A stretch of 32,165 nt of DNA, taken from Bacilli bacterium (GTDB lineage Bacteria; Bacillota_I; Bacilli_A; RF39; UBA660). Shown one piece after another: positions 30,413-32,165 of this stretch. The notes below the pieces were generated by a model. It was not told where the DNA came from. It ran no database searches and saw only the letters and a program-made list of their open reading frames with translations. The first letter of the stretch is position 1. Each line of letters starts with the position of its first letter. Position numbers and translations under genes: made by a program. Where the stretch lies: assembly GCA_017476885.1 (NCBI GenBank), contig JAFUYX010000016.1, positions 1 through 32,165 on the forward strand. The letters run 5' to 3'.

Positions 30413-30443
30413 AAAAGAAAAAATAGTTCAAAATAAGAACTAT
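30413..30443 (-). terminator. Terminator downstream of the truncated surface-protein gene
   Basis: ATAGTTC / GAACTAT, 7-bp perfect stem with 7-nt loop, then TTTTTTCTTTTC on the minus strand; about 125 nt past the stop codon at 30568. The stretch between holds no ORF. Confidence 0.75.
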
Positions 30444-30567
30444 CTTTTCACATTTCCTTTATTTGCTTTGACCAAACAGGGAATAAATATAATAGACTTT
30501 TATAGTGCACCAATTTAATCTATTACATGAACATAATAACATAAATGACGAGAAAAAACCAGAACTA

Positions 30568-32037
30568 TTAACTAATGGAAGTATCAAGTTCATAATCTTG
30601 ATCATCACTAAAATCTAAATCGGAATAAAAATCATCATAGTCATAATCTTCTTCAAAATCGTCAGGAGCTTCAGCAGTCAATAAACTACCAAGCATATCA
30701 CCAATACTCTTTAAACTAGAGTTGGACAAATTTTCCATTAAGGTAGATATAATTGTTTCAGCTTCTTCCACAGTCATAGTTTCAACATTAGTAGCATTCT
30801 TAGGTGCTTCTTCTACAGCACCACCAACACTAGTAGTTTCATTAATTTTTATAGTTCCACTAAAATCATTTGTATCATCTTTATAGGAAATAGCAAGATT
30901 AATTTTTCCATCCATAGTATTTCCAGATTTAGAAGAATTCATATCAAACGAAATCACGAAGTTATGGGAGTCATCTTGCATTTTCAATTCAACAGATTTA
31001 CTATTACTATCTTTACCCGAAAGAATAACATCATAATCCGTATCATCCTTATTAAAATGAATCGCATAAGAATTCTTAGAAGCATCATAATCTACTGTAC
31101 CTTCAAATTCACTAGAAGTAGATTGTGGAACACATTCTACTAGAGAAAGAAAACCAGAAGAACAATCAGTATTATCGGTAGTATGAATAGAGAAATTACC
31201 TTGACTTCCATTCGTCACGTAAGAAAAACTAAATACTTCTTTTGCTTCATCTTGAGACTCATCAACTGCTGAAACAGAGAATCCTCTAAAAGTACCAAAT
31301 AAAGAATCCGCATAAACTTTAATAACAAGTTGATTTTCTTTTTTATTATTTTCATCTTCATCTAATTTCTTAATAGCCTTATCCAATGAAGTTTTAACAA
31401 CATCCTTACTAGAACCAGAAGCCGTAGCCAAAATCGATAACGTATCATCCTCAGATAAAGATTCTAAAACTGCCTTTGCAAGTCTTTTAAACTCATTAGA
31501 ATCAATCGTATAAACATGGGCTAAAACTTCTTCTTCTTTTCCACGAATCACAACTTTTTCAGATTGATTCTTCATCTTCTTTTCATCCATTGTTTTTAAA
31601 ATAGCATTTTTTACCTTTTCAACAAGTAACTTATAATCTTGAATTTTCAACATAGGAATTTCATCAAAAGCTTCTTTGATTGATGAAAAATCAAGTGCTT
31701 CATCCAAATCAACATAATAAGGATTAGAAAAGACATTCGAATCTAATGTAACACGATCGGAATTGAAATACATCTTTCCAAGAATAATATCTTTACTATT
31801 CTCAGAAGCTCCAAGAGAAACATAAACCTTCTCATTCTTTAAATCTACATCAGCACCATAATTAAAAACGACCTTACTTAAATCTTTCAACCCTTCAAAA
31901 TTCGTATCTAACTGAATCGTTCCACTACTTTTCAAAACATCATTTTTTAAATCAAAATTCAAAGAATTGTTTTCTATATCCGTTAAAGTATTTGTAGCAA
32001 GATCAAAAACATGAGAGACAGAAGAATAAAATGTAAC
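30568..32037 (-). pseudogene. Secreted or lipoprotein-type surface protein lacking its 5' end
   Basis: An open frame of about 489 codons that begins directly after a TAG (32038-32040) lying at the edge of the IS end. It has no signal peptide, lipobox or RBS-supported start; the first possible start, TTG 31962, has no Shine-Dalgarno. The body is Asp/Ser/Lys-rich with regular beta patterns (SSGTIQLDTNFEGL, FSGTIKINETTS, MDGKINLAISYKDD) and one Cys pair (TDCSSGFLSLVEC), typical of an exported protein such as a lipoprotein, and ends in a very acidic Asp/Tyr tail. The family is not recognised. I infer that the signal-peptide part was removed by the insertion. Confidence 0.6.
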
Positions 32038-32165
32038 CTATAAAGTGGACTCTTAAAAAAAGAGAGACCTACTTTATAGGTTTTTATTATGTCTTGTTGT
32101 ATAATATATGAAAGTTGGTGATAATTATGTCTAAAATATTATTTACAGATGCTCAAGTAAAAAAA
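32035..32165 (+). mobile_element. Left end of an insertion sequence, probably IS3 family
   Basis: A long dyad (AACCTATAAAGT 32035-32046, ACTTTATAGGTT 32071-32082), with CTCTT/AAGAG inside it, is followed by a T-rich run on the plus strand; such subterminal hairpins shield transposase genes from outside transcription. TATAAAGTGGACTCTT resembles terminal repeats of IS3-type elements as I remember them. A promoter-like TATAAT (32100-32105) and a transposase-like start follow. The element continues past the window, so its right end and target duplication cannot be seen. Confidence 0.55.
32127..32165 (+). CDS. Start of a transposase OrfA-like gene (cut by window end)
   Basis: ATG 32127 with GGTGA 5 nt upstream encodes MSKILFTDAQVKK before the window ends. 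The MSK-[IFL]-x-F-[TN]-x-x-Q-[IV]-K opening is what I recall from helix-turn-helix OrfA proteins of IS3/IS150-type elements in Firmicutes. Only 13 residues are visible, so the identification rests on this and on the dyad upstream. Confidence 0.5.
   Translation, partial: MSKILFTDAQVKK

Overview
The window is an AT-rich chromosomal segment from a low-GC Firmicute, most likely an uncultured gut member of the Bacilli (RF39/Erysipelotrichia-like). This is inferred from extreme AT bias, Shine-Dalgarno sites of the AGGAGG type, many extended -10 promoters (TGnTATAAT), a T-box before the Phe-tRNA synthetase genes, a SipW-type signal peptidase with a TasA/camelysin-like substrate, and DUF1292 proteins. 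UGA serves as a normal stop codon, so this is not a code-4 Mollicute.

Left part (1-6.8 kb): a D,D-carboxypeptidase gene lies behind a tandemly duplicated promoter, facing a HAD-type gene that follows a tRNA-Arg. A surface-fibre module on the minus strand comes next: a TasA/camelysin-like protein, a very large protein with 47 Asp-rich Ca-binding-type repeats and 11 C-x3-C cysteine pairs, a SipW-like signal peptidase with an unusual charged tail, and a small anchored protein with a TasA-like C-terminal motif. The first three have their own promoter signals and terminators, so they look like adjacent units rather than one strict operon.

Middle (6.9-16.1 kb): a TetR-type regulator with a palindrome in its promoter, a strongly bounded and highly structured RNA of about 275 nt that I cannot assign to a known family, a small XRE regulator convergent with it, and tRNA-Cys. 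These are followed by a 7.3 kb minus-strand block of envelope proteins of mostly unknown function: two polytopic proteins, a double-LysM protein, an anchored beta-rich protein, a bacterial PH-domain protein and a 621-aa protein with 12 cysteine-paired modules.

Right part (16.1-32.2 kb): tmRNA, then a patch of decayed genes containing a possible 30-aa peptide gene and a possible ADP-ribosyltransferase-fold protein. Housekeeping follows: a membrane-anchored lytic transglycosylase coupled to a DUF1292 gene, a DUF4186 gene, a T-box-controlled GNAT-pheS-pheT operon, rubrerythrin with a palindromic operator, a large coiled-coil protein coupled to a second DUF1292-like protein, and cysS. At the right edge a surface-protein gene appears to have lost its 5' end to an insertion sequence whose left end and first transposase codons are in view.

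All functional names are from reading motifs by eye; no database search was possible.
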